This document shows, in pieces, positions 27,156 through 36,272 of a stretch of 64,000 bases of DNA. A program made the translations under genes and the position numbers. The DNA lies in assembly GCF_023218935.1 (NCBI RefSeq), contig NZ_JAJIAL010000001.1; one strand, given 5' to 3'. Every line of letters begins with the position of its first letter. Position 1 is the stretch's first letter. A model generated the notes under the pieces. That model made no database searches, had not been told where the DNA came from, and saw nothing but the letters and a program-made list of their open reading frames with translations. Source of the DNA: Fructobacillus cardui. GTDB taxonomy: Bacteria; Bacillota; Bacilli; Lactobacillales; Lactobacillaceae.

Positions 27156-27824
27156 ATGAAAAATAAACAAAAAACACTCTTAAGTTTCGCCCTTATTCTA
27201 GCCTTTGCCATTCTGGCGCTCGGAGTTTTGACCAACTCAACGGCCATCACGAATTTCGATTCAACGATTAGCCAAAGCACGGCCAAATTAATGACACCCA
27301 CGAATACCGCTTTTTTTACCGTCGTAGCCGACCTGGGCAGCCCACTCGTGGCGATTACACTGACCGTCCTACTGGCTAGCTACGTTTTCTACAAAAAAGA
27401 CCGCTTCCTAGCTTGTCGGATTATTTTACTCCAGTTCGGCGGTTCCGCACTGACTGAAATCATCAAGATGACTATCGCTAGGCCTAGGCCCAGCCATAAA
27501 ATCATTGCCGATACCGGATTTAGCTTCCCCAGTGGTCACACTTTTTGTACGACAATTTTCGTCATTTGCCTGCTGATGGTCGTTTTGCCAAAGATTCCAG
27601 TGGATAACCGTTACTACATGATTATTCCTGCCTGCACTTGGATTATTTTAGTTGCCTTTTCACGTTTTTATCTGCGCGACCACTATCCATCAGACGTTGT
27701 CGCTAGCTTACTCTTAGCAACTGGCTTTTGGTTGCGCCTAGAAGGTTATCGCAACCTCCTGCATCAGGCTACGACTGCCTTTTTAATCCGACAGCAAGCG
27801 CGTGCTTTACCAAGTAAAAATTAG
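27156..27824 (+). CDS. PAP2 family phosphatase, membrane
   Basis: About 222 residues with five or six membrane helices. The three phosphatase motifs are complete: KMTIARPRP, FPSGH and SRFYLRDHYPSD. This family removes phosphate from undecaprenyl-PP or phosphatidylglycerol-phosphate-like lipids. The ATG at 27156 follows GGAGGAAATACG; a longer frame from 27108 has no ribosome site. It follows the two-component genes and precedes a decayed membrane glycosyltransferase gene, an arrangement consistent with envelope lipid remodelling. Exact substrate unknown. Confidence 0.92.
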   Translation: MKNKQKTLLSFALILAFAILALGVLTNSTAITNFDSTISQSTAKLMTPTNTAFFTVVADLGSPLVAITLTVLLASYVFYKKDRFLACRIILLQFGGSALTEIIKMTIARPRPSHKIIADTGFSFPSGHTFCTTIFVICLLMVVLPKIPVDNRYYMIIPACTWIILVAFSRFYLRDHYPSDVVASLLLATGFWLRLEGYRNLLHQATTAFLIRQQARALPSKN

Positions 27825-27985
27825 TCTAAACGCAAACCGTACACTTCCTGTTTTTTTATTGGTGAACCACAGTACCACTGTCAGCGTCCTTCGCATTTTT
27901 TATGGTTCAAGCGAGACGCTGCCCATACATAAACAAATAACTAATCATTCTCAATTTAGTCAACACGAAAGGTATCGCCAGCACC

Positions 27986-29962
27986 ATGTCAATCACATCC
28001 AAAAGCCACAGGCCCTATTCCCTTTTGGCTGTCCTACTTGCCCTCTGCCTCATGATTGATAGTACCGGTAGTTTTAGTTCACAAACATCACTCGTCATTG
28101 TCAGCACCACCGTCTTGCTCCTAATAGCAAGCTACTACCTGCGGCCTTTTTTCAACCGCTGGAGCATCCGCCAAATCAAAACTATTACCTACCTAGCCCT
28201 GACGTTAATGGTTGTCGACCAGGTGCTGATTCTGATTTTTCTGCCAGTGTCCGTCTACCACGACCCTTACCGGGTCCTGTCCCAGGCCGATCAACTGGCT
28301 GCTGGTGACCACGTCTGGCAAAGTACCTATTTCTAGCGCTACCCCAACAACGTTCCAATCACCTACATCCTGTCCAAATTCTTTGCGCTGGGCCAGCTCG
28401 TCCATCTGTCCAACAACATCACGATTCGCTTGCTAACGCTGGGCCTACTCGACGCCTTCATTGTCTTAGTCTTGAAAACTTCTGCTGACCTAAAGAGTCC
28501 TCAGAGGACCTTTTTAGGTCTTCTAGCCTTTCTGACCGCAACACCCTTTGCCTACACTTATTACCTCCAGGTTTTTTATTCTGATTTGCCAACCATGTTG
28601 GCCGTCCTGATTATTTTCAGATTTTTATGGCGCTGGCCAAAAGCTAGCACTACCAGGGCCAAGGTTAAAATCAGCCTGGGTCTCACTGCCACAGCACTGC
28701 TGGGCATGCTGATGAAGCCGAATATGATTGTCCTGTTACCTGCTGGATTCTTAACACTACTGATTTTAGCCATCAAGAAAGAACGGACAAAAAAGCAACT
28801 GTTATGCCCCATTCTTTTTCTCAGCGTGGGGATGGCCCTAGCGATGCCAGCCGCCCTCTTAATTGACCATGCCAGCTCCTATCAGCCACATAGTGACGAA
28901 GCCTTTCCTGCTAGTCATTGGGTCTTAATGGGCCTCAATAAGAGTGGAGATGTCATGTACGATGACTAAGACGTCGAAAAGGATATCAGCCTAGCTAACA
29001 CCACTGCCCGTCGGCAATATGATAGCCAACAAATTGTTCATCGAATCCAAACGCTCGGACCACTGGGTCTCAGTGAACTCTGGTTGAAAAAATTAACGAT
29101 TTTATTAGACGTCAACGCCGTCCAAGACTGGTATAACGGTGGCTTTGAACCGGCTCCAAAATGGTATCAAGACCACATTGCCTTTATCAAAAAGCCATTA
29201 AAATCGGCTACGTTGTCGCTTCGATCATTCTCTTTTTCACGGTTAGCCTCCGTCTGCTATGCTGGCGACCACGCTTTCATCGTCAAAAAGACCAACTAGC
29301 TCTGCTAGCTGTTTTAACCGCCTTGGGCTATCTGGCCTTCCATGTTATCTTTTGGGAAGCTGAATCACGTTATGGGCAAAAGTATCCTACCGGCTCTTTT
29401 CCTCCTTCTAGTCGCTTTACCAGCCCCTGTCACCCGTCGACAAAAGGTTACCGATGTTAAAAGACAAAAACGCTGGCCTCGTGTCACCTTTCTCATTTCG
29501 GCAACCATTACCATCTATGCTATCTTCCTGCAGTCCTACTCACTGTCCACCATTGTTGTGGCCGCCCAACGGATCCAACTTTCGGTCCAATACCACGCCC
29601 AACCAACAACCATTAGTCCCGGTACAACGCTTGAGCAGCAAGTTAATTTGCCCAAACCCGTTAATACTTTCTCGGTTTAAATTCAAGCCAAATCAACCAT
29701 GACTATCACACTCCAAAGCCTTCAAAGTGCCCATGTTTGGACCTTAACAGAAAAAGCGGATGAATTTATCCTGAAGCAACCCCTTCCCGCAGGCTCTTAC
29801 CAGATTGTCATTCAAAATCAGGGACTAGTTCCCCAGTTAATTGATTTAGTTCAAACCAATAACTACACTCTGGCACCTTTTCCAGTAACGATTAACCAGG
29901 TACAAAATAAGAACGTATCACTGATTTACTTCTTTGAATGGCTCAATATGAAGCCGTCCTAA
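27986..29962 (+). pseudogene. Polytopic membrane protein, GT-C glycosyltransferase-like, decayed
   Basis: About 650 codons of a membrane protein: many hydrophobic helices, a large loop motif RYPNNVPITYIL after the second helix block, VFYSDLPTM, and FWEAESRYGQ near the end. These recall GT39/ArnT-like polytopic glycosyltransferases and related lactic-acid-bacterial wall proteins. The frame is interrupted by TAG at 28334, TAA at 28967 and TAA at 29678, with frame changes near 29190 and again near 29350-29380. The C-terminal 90 codons look like a beta-rich outside domain. Several independent lesions make sequencing error unlikely. The assignment to glycosyltransferase is tentative; that it is a broken gene is secure. 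Confidence 0.75.
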
Positions 29963-29981
29963 TAATAGCCATTTCCCTAAT

Positions 29982-30051
29982 AAAAAAAAGACGAACCCGT
30001 CAACACTAACCTGGTCAGCATGACCTGTTGTGAAGCATGGTTCGTCTTTTT
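29982..30051. terminator. Bidirectional terminator
   Basis: AAAAAGACGAACC and GGTTCGTCTTTTT form the outer stem; the inner part pairs around CTGGTCAGCATGACC. It separates the plus-strand pseudogene from the minus-strand toxin-antitoxin remnant. Confidence 0.8.
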
Positions 30052-30186
30052 GTTTTTAGTTCACGGGACCTGGCAGAGCAAATAAGAAAATACTGAAAGC
30101 CATCAGCTCTAAAATAACATGTCAAAATTTTCAAAAATGTAAATCAAAGTCAGCACTGATATTTGCTGTTCATATCATGAATAAAC

Positions 30187-30466
30187 TTACATAAATTCCA
30201 CTTTAAGTTTCTTACCAAGCGCAGAAGCAATTTTGCTCATAGTATCAAAGCTAGTATTCTGGCCGTGTTCAATTCTCGCAATCGTTGATTGCGGTACATC
30301 TGCACGCTCTGCCAGTTCCCGTTGAGTCAAGCCAGCCCCGTTCACGTTCGTTCATCAACGCTATCGCGCTCTAAAGTTTGGCAGATTCAGCATCAAAGCC
30401 TGCCTTGAATTCAGGGTCTTTAAGTTGTTCGGCGAGATAATCGTCAAAAGAAATGTTCTTTGCCAT
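30187..30466 (-). pseudogene. HigA-like XRE antitoxin, broken
   Basis: The N-terminus MAKNISFDDYLAEQL, then DPEFKAGFDAESAKL, is followed by an in-frame TAG (probably from GAG). After about 30 more bases the helix-turn-helix part continues in another frame: AGLTQRELAERADVPQSTIA, RIEHGQNTSFDTM and KIASALGKKLKVEFM. This is the typical HigA/XRE antitoxin paired with a RelE-like toxin. One nonsense change and one frameshift are visible. It starts one base after the toxin stop. Confidence 0.8.
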
Positions 30467-30467
30467 G

Positions 30468-30826
30468 TTACTTACCCCCCAAATTATCATAGTATTCTTT
30501 CCTAAGCTCTTTCGCATGATTAAGCTCAGGCACAGGTGTCTTCTGGGTCTTCTTCGTAGATCCGTGCGTAATCACATAATGCGAACCATCAGCATGAAAG
30601 TACAAACCACGCTGAATATTGGATCCTGTCGTCCGTAGCTCAAAAATACCATCCGAAATTTTTTTAATCCACATTTGGCGTGCTGCAACCTGCACCCAAA
30701 CTTTTGTGTCTTGGCAGTTACGGAAACCAATTTTTGCTTTTCCACCGTCTTTAAATTGTCTAAGAATTCTTTAAATTCATTGTGTCCATTTGGACGCGTA
30801 CAGAACTCAAACTTAGGATTTTCCAT
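30468..30826 (-). pseudogene. HigB/RelE-like toxin, frameshifted
   Basis: The N-terminal half (MENPKFEFCTRPNGHNEFKE, then LDNLKTVEKQKLVSVTA) and the C-terminal half (WIKKISDGIFELRTTGSNIQ, YFHADGSHYVITHGSTKKTQ) are in different frames, with the change near 30700 in the AAAGTTTGGG stretch. The C-terminal ELR...HG..KKTQKTP pattern is that of the phage-derived Gp49/HigB toxin family (ribosome-dependent mRNA nucleases). Together with the antitoxin remnant this is a dead type II module in the order toxin-antitoxin. Confidence 0.8.
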
Positions 30827-31207
30827 AAATTTAGTGTACAATCAACAAACTTAAATATCAATATATGCTATCAAAATATCTAGGGCACGAAATAAACAAG
30901 ACTTCAGATTATTAATAACTGATTTTACATTGTCAAGCTGTTTTTGATTGCGTTCCCGCTCTTGCCTTTACTGTTCCTGAATTAACAATTTCTTATACTG
31001 TTTATTTGTTTCTTAGATAGCCAATTTCTTTCAGCTCCCTATCAACATATTTTTTTATATCAACTACAAAAGCCAGTTCAGATTTCTCTGAGCTGGCTTT
31101 GAAATTTAACAGAATATTGGCAACACAAACCAAGTAAACTTTATTTATTTCGCTTTGCCTAAAATGCCATTAAATCAAACTTTTCACCTTAAGCGATAAC
31201 TTGTAAT
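30827..31207. other. Intergenic region downstream of guaA
   Basis: About 380 AT-rich bases. A minus-strand stretch without a start codon reads VDIKKYVDRELKEIGYLRNK before a stop near 31007 and could be a gene remnant, but I cannot identify it. One CTGATTT heptamer lies at 30919. A hairpin at 31068-31100 probably ends guaA transcription. Confidence 0.5.
31068..31100 (-). terminator. Probable guaA terminator
   Basis: On the minus strand AAAGCCAGCTCA and TGAACTGGCTTT pair, followed by TTTTG. The T-run is weak. Confidence 0.5.
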
Positions 31208-32749
31208 TTATTCCCATTCAACCGTTGCAGGTGGCTTAGCGGTAATGTCGTACACGACGCGGTTGATGTGATCCACTTCGTTGACAATTCGTGAAGAAAC
31301 CTTTTGCAACACATCCCATGGCAAGCGGGCAAAGTCCGCTGTCATACCATCAACAGAAGTGATGGCACGGACGGCAATCGTGTATTCGTACGTACGGTAA
31401 TCGCCCATGACACCAACAGACTTATTGTTTGTCAAGACAGTGAAGTACTGCCAAACATCACCTTCCAAACCAGCCTTGGCGATTTCATCGCGCAAGATAA
31501 AGTCGGATTCACGGACAGTTTCCAACCGGTCCTCAGTGATTTCACCCATGATTCGGATACCAAGACCTGGTCCTGGGAATGGTTGACGCCAGACCAACTC
31601 GTGATCCATTTGCAACTCTTCACCCAAGGCACGAACTTCATCCTTGAACAACTTATTCAAAGGTTCAATCAAAGTAAAGTTCATTTCTTCAGGCAAACCA
31701 CCAACGTTATGGTGTGACTTGATTGTTTGGGCTGTATCCGTACCAGATTCAATCACATCCGTGTACAACGTTCCCTGGGCCAAGAAGTCAACGTCCTTCA
31801 ACTTAATGGCTTCATCGTTGAAGACTTCGATAAATTCGTTACCGATAATCTTACGCTTTTGTTCTGGATCAGTAATACCAGCAAGCTTTGATAAGAAACG
31901 ATCCTGTGCATCAACCTTGATGATGTTCAAGCCAAACTTGCCACCCAACATGTCCATCACTTGTTGTGCTTCGCTCTTACGCAACAAACCATGGTCAACA
32001 AAGATACAAGTCAATTGGTCGCCGATGGCCTTTTGTAACAAGACACCAACAACAGATGAGTCAACCCCACCAGACAAACCAAGCAAGACCTTCTTGTCAC
32101 CAACTTCGGCGCGAATCTTTTCGATTTGTTCACCAATGAAACCAGCCATTGTCCAAGAAGCATCTGCCCCAGCAATGTTGATAACAAAGTTTTTAATGAT
32201 TTCCTTACCGTGTTCAGACAACGTTGTTTCAGAGTGGAATTGAACGCCGTACAGACGGTCATCATCATTAGCAATCGCTGCAATTGGCGTCTTTTCGGAA
32301 CCAGCAGCCACAACAAAGTTGTCAGGCAACTTTGTGACATTGTCTGAGTGTGACATCAAGACAACTTGCTCTTCTGGTGTACCAGCAAAGAGCTTTGAAG
32401 GAGCAGTCTGCTTGATAACAGTCTGACCAAATTCCCCATTGCCAGGGTTGGCTTCGACCTTGCCACCCAAATGTTGGGCCATCAATTGCATCCCATAACA
32501 AACACCCAAGACTGGAATCCCCAACTTGAATACTTCAGGATCAATTGGATAAGCATCGTCATCATAAACTGATTTTGGACCACCCGAAAGGATAATTGCC
32601 TTAGGGTTGTATTCCTTAATTTCATCAATCGTCATCTTCGATGACTTCAATTCAGAGAAAACGCCGAGTTCTCGAACGCGTCGCGTAATCAATTGGTTGT
32701 ATTGGGACCCATAGTCCAATACTAAGATTTTGTCATTACCTGTGGTCAT
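31208..32749 (-). CDS. guaA: GMP synthase (glutamine-hydrolysing)
   Basis: Converts XMP to GMP using glutamine and ATP, the step after IMP dehydrogenase. It has 513 residues. The N-terminal class I glutaminase has the nucleophile Cys in GVCYGMQLMAQHLGG and the His/Glu pair in GVQFHSETTLSEHG. The ATP pyrophosphatase P-loop is GLSGGVDSSVVG, and the C-terminal dimerisation domain ends VYDITAKPPATVEWE, as in the family. It starts three bases after the IMPDH-like paralogue stop, so the two are co-translated. Expected to be under the purine riboswitch 2.3 kb upstream. Confidence 0.97.
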   Translation of the reverse strand: MTTGNDKILVLDYGSQYNQLITRRVRELGVFSELKSSKMTIDEIKEYNPKAIILSGGPKSVYDDDAYPIDPEVFKLGIPVLGVCYGMQLMAQHLGGKVEANPGNGEFGQTVIKQTAPSKLFAGTPEEQVVLMSHSDNVTKLPDNFVVAAGSEKTPIAAIANDDDRLYGVQFHSETTLSEHGKEIIKNFVINIAGADASWTMAGFIGEQIEKIRAEVGDKKVLLGLSGGVDSSVVGVLLQKAIGDQLTCIFVDHGLLRKSEAQQVMDMLGGKFGLNIIKVDAQDRFLSKLAGITDPEQKRKIIGNEFIEVFNDEAIKLKDVDFLAQGTLYTDVIESGTDTAQTIKSHHNVGGLPEEMNFTLIEPLNKLFKDEVRALGEELQMDHELVWRQPFPGPGLGIRIMGEITEDRLETVRESDFILRDEIAKAGLEGDVWQYFTVLTNNKSVGVMGDYRTYEYTIAVRAITSVDGMTADFARLPWDVLQKVSSRIVNEVDHINRVVYDITAKPPATVEWE

Positions 32750-32752
32750 GGC

Positions 32753-33712
32753 TTAGTCTCTTTCCTGTTCAACGTAATTTGGCGCTTTTTTAGTGATTTC
32801 CACATCATGAGGATGTGATTCCTTCAAGCCGTTATCCGTGATTTGAACGAATTGTGCGGACTCTTTTAAATCAGCAACCGTATGTGAACCAGTATACCCC
32901 ATTCCGGCCCGTAAACCACCATCAATTTGGAAAACAGCGTCTTCAGCAACGTCTTCTTTGGCAAGGTAATCAGAGACCATGACCAAATCAGCACCACCAG
33001 CCAAGGCCTTAACAACATCACCTGAATAATGAATACCGCCCTGAGCGATAACCGTCTTATCCATTGGGTCTGCCACTTCAGCAATGCTCATCACAGTCGT
33101 CAAGAATGGGTAGTGAATGTCATCAGGCCAGTCAGAATGAACTGAACGGCCAGCAATCACGGCATCGACACCCAAGTCGTAGAGTTCCTTAGCAACTGCA
33201 GGATCTTCAATGGTTCCAACAGTCAAAGTAACGTGGCTCAAGGCCGCCTTCAAGTCCTTAATTTCAGCGGCAATATCAGCCGTCAAATCATCATTTAAGT
33301 AGAGGAACAAAGCAGAAACACCAGCGCCAACCAATGCTAATGCACGTTCCTTCACGTCAGCGACCAACCAGATTTCAGCACCAACGGCCACGTGACCATC
33401 TTCAGTTACCAAAGTCTGTGGGTTCTTGTCCAAATCAACAGTTGCGGCACGCACAGCTTCAACGGCAGCCACTTGATCTGCAACAGCTTCACTAGCAGCA
33501 ACCAAGCCCAATCCACCAGATTGAGCCACAGCCAAAACGACTTCTTGTTGATCAGCAGCTGGATTAATTGCTGCAGCTGCCAACGGGTTTTTCATAGCCA
33601 ATGCGCCCAAATGCGTCTTCAAGTCGACCAAGTGTGGCAAAACATTTGAAGCTGCTGGGACCAAAAGGGTTTCGTCGTAACCCAAGCCGTGTCGTGTATT
33701 CATGTCAGTCAT
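32753..33712 (-). CDS. IMP dehydrogenase-like paralogue lacking the catalytic site
   Basis: It has 319 residues, related to IMPDH but without its chemistry. The start resembles IMPDH (LGYDETLLVPAASNVLP). IHYSGDVVKALAGGADLVMV matches the phosphate-site strand, and the C-terminus is fully IMPDH-like: GGLRAGMGYTGSHTVADLKE, then ESHPHDVEITKKAPNY. Missing are the MDTVTE segment, the DSAHG strand motif, the GPGSICTT catalytic-Cys loop (here GRSVHSDWPDD) and the whole mobile flap with its Arg-Tyr pair. The ATG follows GGGAGAAATT. It is intact with good codon use, so it is probably maintained. A regulatory or structural partner of GuaB is the favoured reading; a GMP reductase is unlikely because the catalytic Cys is absent. 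Confidence 0.85.
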   Translation of the reverse strand: MTDMNTRHGLGYDETLLVPAASNVLPHLVDLKTHLGALAMKNPLAAAAINPAADQQEVVLAVAQSGGLGLVAASEAVADQVAAVEAVRAATVDLDKNPQTLVTEDGHVAVGAEIWLVADVKERALALVGAGVSALFLYLNDDLTADIAAEIKDLKAALSHVTLTVGTIEDPAVAKELYDLGVDAVIAGRSVHSDWPDDIHYPFLTTVMSIAEVADPMDKTVIAQGGIHYSGDVVKALAGGADLVMVSDYLAKEDVAEDAVFQIDGGLRAGMGYTGSHTVADLKESAQFVQITDNGLKESHPHDVEITKKAPNYVEQERD

Positions 33713-33747
33713 AATTTCTCCCGATCAAAAGTTTGTGTTCGTAAAAA

Positions 33748-34860
33748 TTACAAAGAAGCCTGGTAGTCAAAGACGTCAGTGGTCTTCTCAACGTTTTCGG
33801 CTTGGTCAATGGCTTCTTGCACATTGTGCACGCCCCTTTCGGCCATTTCCTTGCGCAAGTGGTCCAAGATTGGCATCAAAATATCAGCCAAAGTGCCCTT
33901 GTAGGCAACTCGTGCTTCAATTCCTTCTGGCACCATCTTCTTGGCTTCGTTCACTTCTCCCTGGAAGTAGCGATCCTTTGAACCATTTTCCATGGCAGCA
34001 ATGGAGCCCATGCCACGATAGAACTTAAACTTCTGGCCGTTGTCTTCGAAGACTTCCCCAGGAGTTTCCTTTGTGCCTGAGAACATTGATCCGAGCATCA
34101 CAGCGTTACCACCCATGGCAATCGCCTTCATGATGTCATCGGGTGTCTTAGCACCGCCATCGGCAATGATTGCCTTACCACGACGCTTAGCTTCCTTAGC
34201 AGCATCACGAATGGCAGACAACTGTGGCACACCAATTCCAGCAACAACACGTGTTGTACAGATTGATCCAGGTCCGATTCCAACTTTCACGACATCAGCA
34301 CCGGCATCGTATAAATCAGAAGCAGCACCTTCAGTGGCAATATTACCAGCAATGATGTTAACGTCAGGGAAGGCATCCTTGACTTCGCGCACCTTACGCA
34401 AAACACCTTCTGATTGGCCGTGAGCAGAATCCAAGATAATGGCATCGGCACCAGCATCAACCATTGCACCAGCACGGTCGACCGTGTCATTGGTTACCCC
34501 AACGGCACCGGCAACAATCAAGTGACCCTTGGCATCCAAAGCTGCCTTAGGGAATTGATTCAAATCAACTTGGTGTTCCTTCACCTTCTTGATTTCACCT
34601 GCTTGGTCAGCAATCGTCATATTTTTATGAACAACGCCCAATCCACCAAACTGTGCCAGGGTAATGGCAAAATTCGCTTCTGTGACAGTATCCATTGCAG
34701 CTGATAGCAAAGGAATCTTCAGCTTGAGCGTAGGCGTCAATTCCGTTTCCAAAGAAACGGCATCAACTGAAATTTCGTCTTGTTTTGGGGCGACCATTTT
34801 CATATCGTCAAAGGTCAAACCCATTGGGACGAACTTATTTTTAATCTTAAATTCTGCCAT
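33748..34860 (-). CDS. guaB: IMP dehydrogenase without CBS domains
   Basis: NAD-dependent oxidation of IMP to XMP. About 370 residues instead of about 490, because the CBS pair that normally interrupts the barrel is absent: LGVVHKNMTIADQAGEIKKV runs through a short linker into VAGAVGVTNDTVDRA. The catalytic loop VGIGPGSICTT with its Cys and the flap with the Arg-Tyr pair (SKDRYFQG) are intact, which argues for IMPDH rather than GMP reductase. The C-terminus is unusual: LRKEMAERGVHNVQEAIDQ replaces LRAGMGY..., and the ESHPHDV end is missing. The ATG at 34860 follows GGTGAGGAGAATC; the longer frame overlaps the riboswitch terminator and is rejected. Confidence 0.95.
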   Translation of the reverse strand: MAEFKIKNKFVPMGLTFDDMKMVAPKQDEISVDAVSLETELTPTLKLKIPLLSAAMDTVTEANFAITLAQFGGLGVVHKNMTIADQAGEIKKVKEHQVDLNQFPKAALDAKGHLIVAGAVGVTNDTVDRAGAMVDAGADAIILDSAHGQSEGVLRKVREVKDAFPDVNIIAGNIATEGAASDLYDAGADVVKVGIGPGSICTTRVVAGIGVPQLSAIRDAAKEAKRRGKAIIADGGAKTPDDIMKAIAMGGNAVMLGSMFSGTKETPGEVFEDNGQKFKFYRGMGSIAAMENGSKDRYFQGEVNEAKKMVPEGIEARVAYKGTLADILMPILDHLRKEMAERGVHNVQEAIDQAENVEKTTDVFDYQASL

Positions 34861-34894
34861 GATTCTCCTCACCATCCTGCTTACAATATAGACC

Positions 34895-34937
34895 AAAAAA
34901 GAGCACTTTGCAGCTACCACAGCTCCGCAAAATGCTC
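34895..34937 (-). terminator. Riboswitch-controlled terminator upstream of guaB
   Basis: On the minus strand GAGCATTTTGC and GCAAAGTGCTC form a long stem, with an inner AGCT/AGCT pairing, followed by T6. It lies between the purine aptamer and the guaB start and fits transcriptional control when ligand is bound. Confidence 0.8.
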
Positions 34938-34959
34938 CCTCAAAAAAACCTTGATTCGC

Positions 34960-35031
34960 ATTCACGGATAGTCACGACTTTTGGGGCGCGGTAGAGACTG
35001 CTGGCCATTTTCCAGCGATATATCTGTAAAT
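34960..35031 (-). promoter_or_regulatory. Purine (guanine-type) riboswitch aptamer
   Basis: On the minus strand P1 arms ATTTACAGATA and TATCCGTGAAT enclose a three-way junction. P2 is GCTGG/CCAGC with loop AAAATGG. The junction J2/3 reads TCTCTACC (consensus TTTCTACC). P3 carries a CC in its loop to pair with the GG of loop 2, and J3/1 reads GACTATC. The junction pyrimidine is C, which selects guanine or hypoxanthine rather than adenine in this class. P3 is short and imperfect. Together with the following terminator it should switch off guaB, the paralogue and guaA when guanine is plentiful. Confidence 0.75.
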
Positions 35032-35121
35032 TTCTCTTAAATTATTATTGATAATTGTACTCGGTTTTTTCTCATTTAGCAATAAAAATTCCCGAACATT
35101 AAATTATAAAAAGATGAGAAT

Positions 35122-36096
35122 TTAGTCCTCATCTTTTAGTTGATCCAACTGATCGGCTAACTGTTGTTCAGCCTCCAATTGGGCGTCAATCGTGACCGCT
35201 TTTGGTCCCATTGACTTCTTCATTTGTAATTGCCGGTCGGCATCCCAAAACTCACCCGCAACGGAAACCGTTGACAAGAAGTTAATAAAGGCCTTTGGGT
35301 CGACCTGGCGAACAGTTTCCTGCATTTCAAACAATTCAAAACGGGATAGCACCATCATCAGCGTTGTTGACCCCCGCTTCGTATAAGCCCCTTCTGATGG
35401 CAAAATGGTAATGCCACGGATCAAGTCACGGTGCAAAGCATCGATGACTTCCGGTCCCCGACTCGTGACAATCAAAGCCGTGAGCTTTTGGTAACCAGTA
35501 TAAATCGCATCGATGACCCGTCCGGTTGCGTAAATCCCAATCAAAGTGTACAAAGCATTTTGCCAACCAATAAAGGAACCCGCAATCAACACAATCACAA
35601 AGTTAACTGCGTTATTAAAGGCACCAATTGATTTTCCAGTTCGCTTTTGCACAACCATCGAAATAATATCAAAACCACCCGTTGAAAAACCATAGCGCAG
35701 AGCAATTCCAACAGAGGAGCCAACCAGCAGGCCACCAAAAAGTGAGGCCAGCAATGGCTGAGTCGTGAAAGGATGGACTGGCACGAAAATCAAAGCCAAT
35801 GCTACCACCATCGCGTTGATAAAGGATAGAATGGTAAACTTACCACCAATTAATTTCCAACCCATAATTCCAATTGGAATATTGAAAATCAGAAAGAACA
35901 GTCCGGTTGGAATTCGTAAATGCCAAGCATCAAAGACCAACAGGGAAAGCAATTGCGAAATTCCATTAATTCCAACAGAAAAAATACTATTGGGGATTAA
36001 GAAATAATTCAATCCAAAAACCTGTAGTCCAACGGAGATTACGAAAACAGCGCTTGTCAGCGCGGCCTTACGCCAAGATTTTGTTAAAGCTTGCAT
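35122..36096 (-). CDS. YitT family membrane protein (DUF2179)
   Basis: About 324 residues. Five hydrophobic segments in the first 200 residues form the YitT/DUF161 core (GLNYFLIPNSIFSVGINGIS, LRYGFSTGGFDIISMVVQKR). A cytoplasmic DUF2179 domain follows (TRGPEVIDALHRDLIRGITI, then YTKRGSTTLMMVLSRFE). The ATG at MQALTKSWRK follows AGAGAGG; an in-frame GTG eleven codons upstream is rejected because it lies ahead of that site. Substrate and function of the family are not established. It lies alone between guaB and the flippase gene. Confidence 0.88.
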   Translation of the reverse strand: MQALTKSWRKAALTSAVFVISVGLQVFGLNYFLIPNSIFSVGINGISQLLSLLVFDAWHLRIPTGLFFLIFNIPIGIMGWKLIGGKFTILSFINAMVVALALIFVPVHPFTTQPLLASLFGGLLVGSSVGIALRYGFSTGGFDIISMVVQKRTGKSIGAFNNAVNFVIVLIAGSFIGWQNALYTLIGIYATGRVIDAIYTGYQKLTALIVTSRGPEVIDALHRDLIRGITILPSEGAYTKRGSTTLMMVLSRFELFEMQETVRQVDPKAFINFLSTVSVAGEFWDADRQLQMKKSMGPKAVTIDAQLEAEQQLADQLDQLKDED

Positions 36097-36234
36097 GGCG
36101 AGCCTCTCTTTCAAAAAAAAATTTATCACTGTCTCTCATAATATCATAGAAAGCCTGTATCTTCAGCCTGGTAGCCAACATTTCCCAAACAAAAGAAAAG
36201 AAAACAAAGACCATGATAGATTGATTCTTGATAC

Positions 36235-36263
36235 AAAAAAGCCAGACATTTGTCTGGCTAAAA
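36235..36263 (-). terminator. Terminator after the flippase gene
   Basis: On the minus strand GCCAGACA and TGTCTGGC form the stem, followed by T6. Confidence 0.85.
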
Positions 36264-36272
36264 ATTCAATCA

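Noticed and set aside
32753..33712. GMP reductase as identity for the IMPDH-like paralogue
   Set aside because: GMP reductase needs the same catalytic Cys loop, which is absent, and the C-terminus is IMPDH-type.
34861..34965. Extended start for guaB 35 codons upstream of the chosen ATG
   Set aside because: It overlaps the riboswitch terminator, lacks a ribosome site and adds sequence without family similarity; the ATG at 34860 has a good site.
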